Assembly: GCA_031254635.1 (NCBI GenBank)
Contig: JAIRUB010000044.1
Location: 1 to 6,345 of the forward strand
Origin: Prevotellaceae bacterium
Lineage (GTDB): Bacteria; Bacteroidota; Bacteroidia; Bacteroidales; UBA932
DNA length: 6,345 bases
Direction: 5' to 3'
Part shown: one piece after another, positions 5,932-6,345 of the stretch
How the letters are laid out: every line of letters begins with the position of its first letter
Position numbering within the stretch: position 1 is the stretch's first letter
Program-made: the position numbers and the translations under genes
The notes under the pieces: model-generated
Told to the model about the DNA's origin: nothing
What the model saw: only the letters and a program-made list of their open reading frames with translations
Databases searched by the model: none

Positions 5932-6345
5932 ATGATACAGAAAAAAGTAAGTAAGCAGAAGACGAACTTTAACAAGATAACCATCGGCCTTGCTTCTCCT
6001 GAAGAAATTCTGGAGCATTCGAGCGGTGAAGTACTCAAACCGGAAACTATCAACTATCGTACTTACAAACCTGAACGCGACGGTTTGTTCTGCGAACGTA
6101 TTTTCGGCCCGTCTAAAGACTACGAATGCCATTGCGGTAAATACAAACGTATTCGTTATCGCGGCATTGTTTGCGACCGTTGCGGTGTTGAAGTTACTGA
6201 GAAAAAAGTACGCCGCGAACGCACCGGCCATATTTCATTGGTAGTTCCGGTAGCGCATATCTGGTACTTCCGCTCAACGCCTAATAAAATTGCTTATTTG
6301 TTAGGTATTCCCTCGAAAAAACTCGAAGCGATTATCTACTACGAG
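5932..6345 (+). CDS. rpoC: DNA-directed RNA polymerase subunit beta', N-terminal part (3' end outside window)
   Basis: Beta' carries the catalytic Mg-binding aspartates, the clamp and the main sigma-binding site. Only the first 138 codons are present, open to the window edge. ATG 5932 is the start: the same frame has a TAA at 5926-5928 and no other ATG lies between. The beginning MIQKKVSKQKTNFNKI is followed by ITIGLASPEEILEHSSGE (about 16-33) and KPETINYRTYKPERDGLFC (36-54), which match the Bacteroidota form. The clamp zinc site is complete, C66-x-C68-x12-C81-x2-C84, with the same spacing as E. coli C70/C72/C85/C88. The next segment, VVPVAHIWYFRSTPNKIAYLLG (104-125), is the conserved clamp region. 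The active-site NADFDGD motif lies beyond the window. It is spaced 42 bp from rpoB, as usual for a co-transcribed rpoBC pair. Confidence 0.98.
   Translation, partial: MIQKKVSKQKTNFNKITIGLASPEEILEHSSGEVLKPETINYRTYKPERDGLFCERIFGPSKDYECHCGKYKRIRYRGIVCDRCGVEVTEKKVRRERTGHISLVVPVAHIWYFRSTPNKIAYLLGIPSKKLEAIIYYE

Noticed and set aside
5990..6244. Forward open frame of 84 codons
   Set aside because: It is an out-of-frame shadow of the clearly recognisable rpoC start, which runs open from 5932 to the window edge.

Overview
The window is a stretch of the ribosomal-protein/RNA-polymerase operon, read entirely on the + strand: 3' end of rplK (L11), then rplA (L1), rplJ (L10), rplL (L7/L12), rpoB (beta) and the 5' end of rpoC (beta'). 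The order is the classical bacterial one. The rpoB and rpoC proteins match the Bacteroidota versions by wording: the RpoB start 'NQRVNF', the motif 'DTRNNFVLEFMDYF', and the RpoC start 'ITIGLASPEEILEHSSGE'. The AT-rich spacers lack Shine-Dalgarno sequences, as is usual in that phylum. I cannot place the organism below phylum level from this sequence alone.

Layout: rplK (partial) 1-303; 16-bp spacer; rplA 320-1021; 20-bp spacer; rplJ 1042-1563; 33-bp spacer filled by a seven-base-period repeat; rplL 1597-1965; 105-bp spacer holding two stem-loops, the second of which looks like a transcription attenuator or RNA-processing site; rpoB 2071-5889; 42-bp spacer filled by a second seven-base-period repeat; rpoC from 5932 to the window edge (partial). 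There is no gene-free stretch over 105 bp, and I see no promoter, tRNA, mobile element or CRISPR.

The genes work together. L11, L10 and L7/L12 build the GTPase-associated centre and stalk of the 50S subunit, L1 builds the opposite stalk, and beta plus beta' form the catalytic core of RNA polymerase. The tight spacing suggests one transcript whose promoter lies upstream of the window. The hairpin between rplL and rpoB is in the right place to lower polymerase-gene expression relative to the abundant stalk proteins.

No new biological system is visible: all genes are intact, ordinary housekeeping genes (apart from the two cut by the window edges). What is unusual lies in the spacers: two heptameric repeat arrays with a shared AATT core that run from stop codon almost to start codon, and a pair of consecutive hairpins presenting the same CCCGTTTAT sequence.
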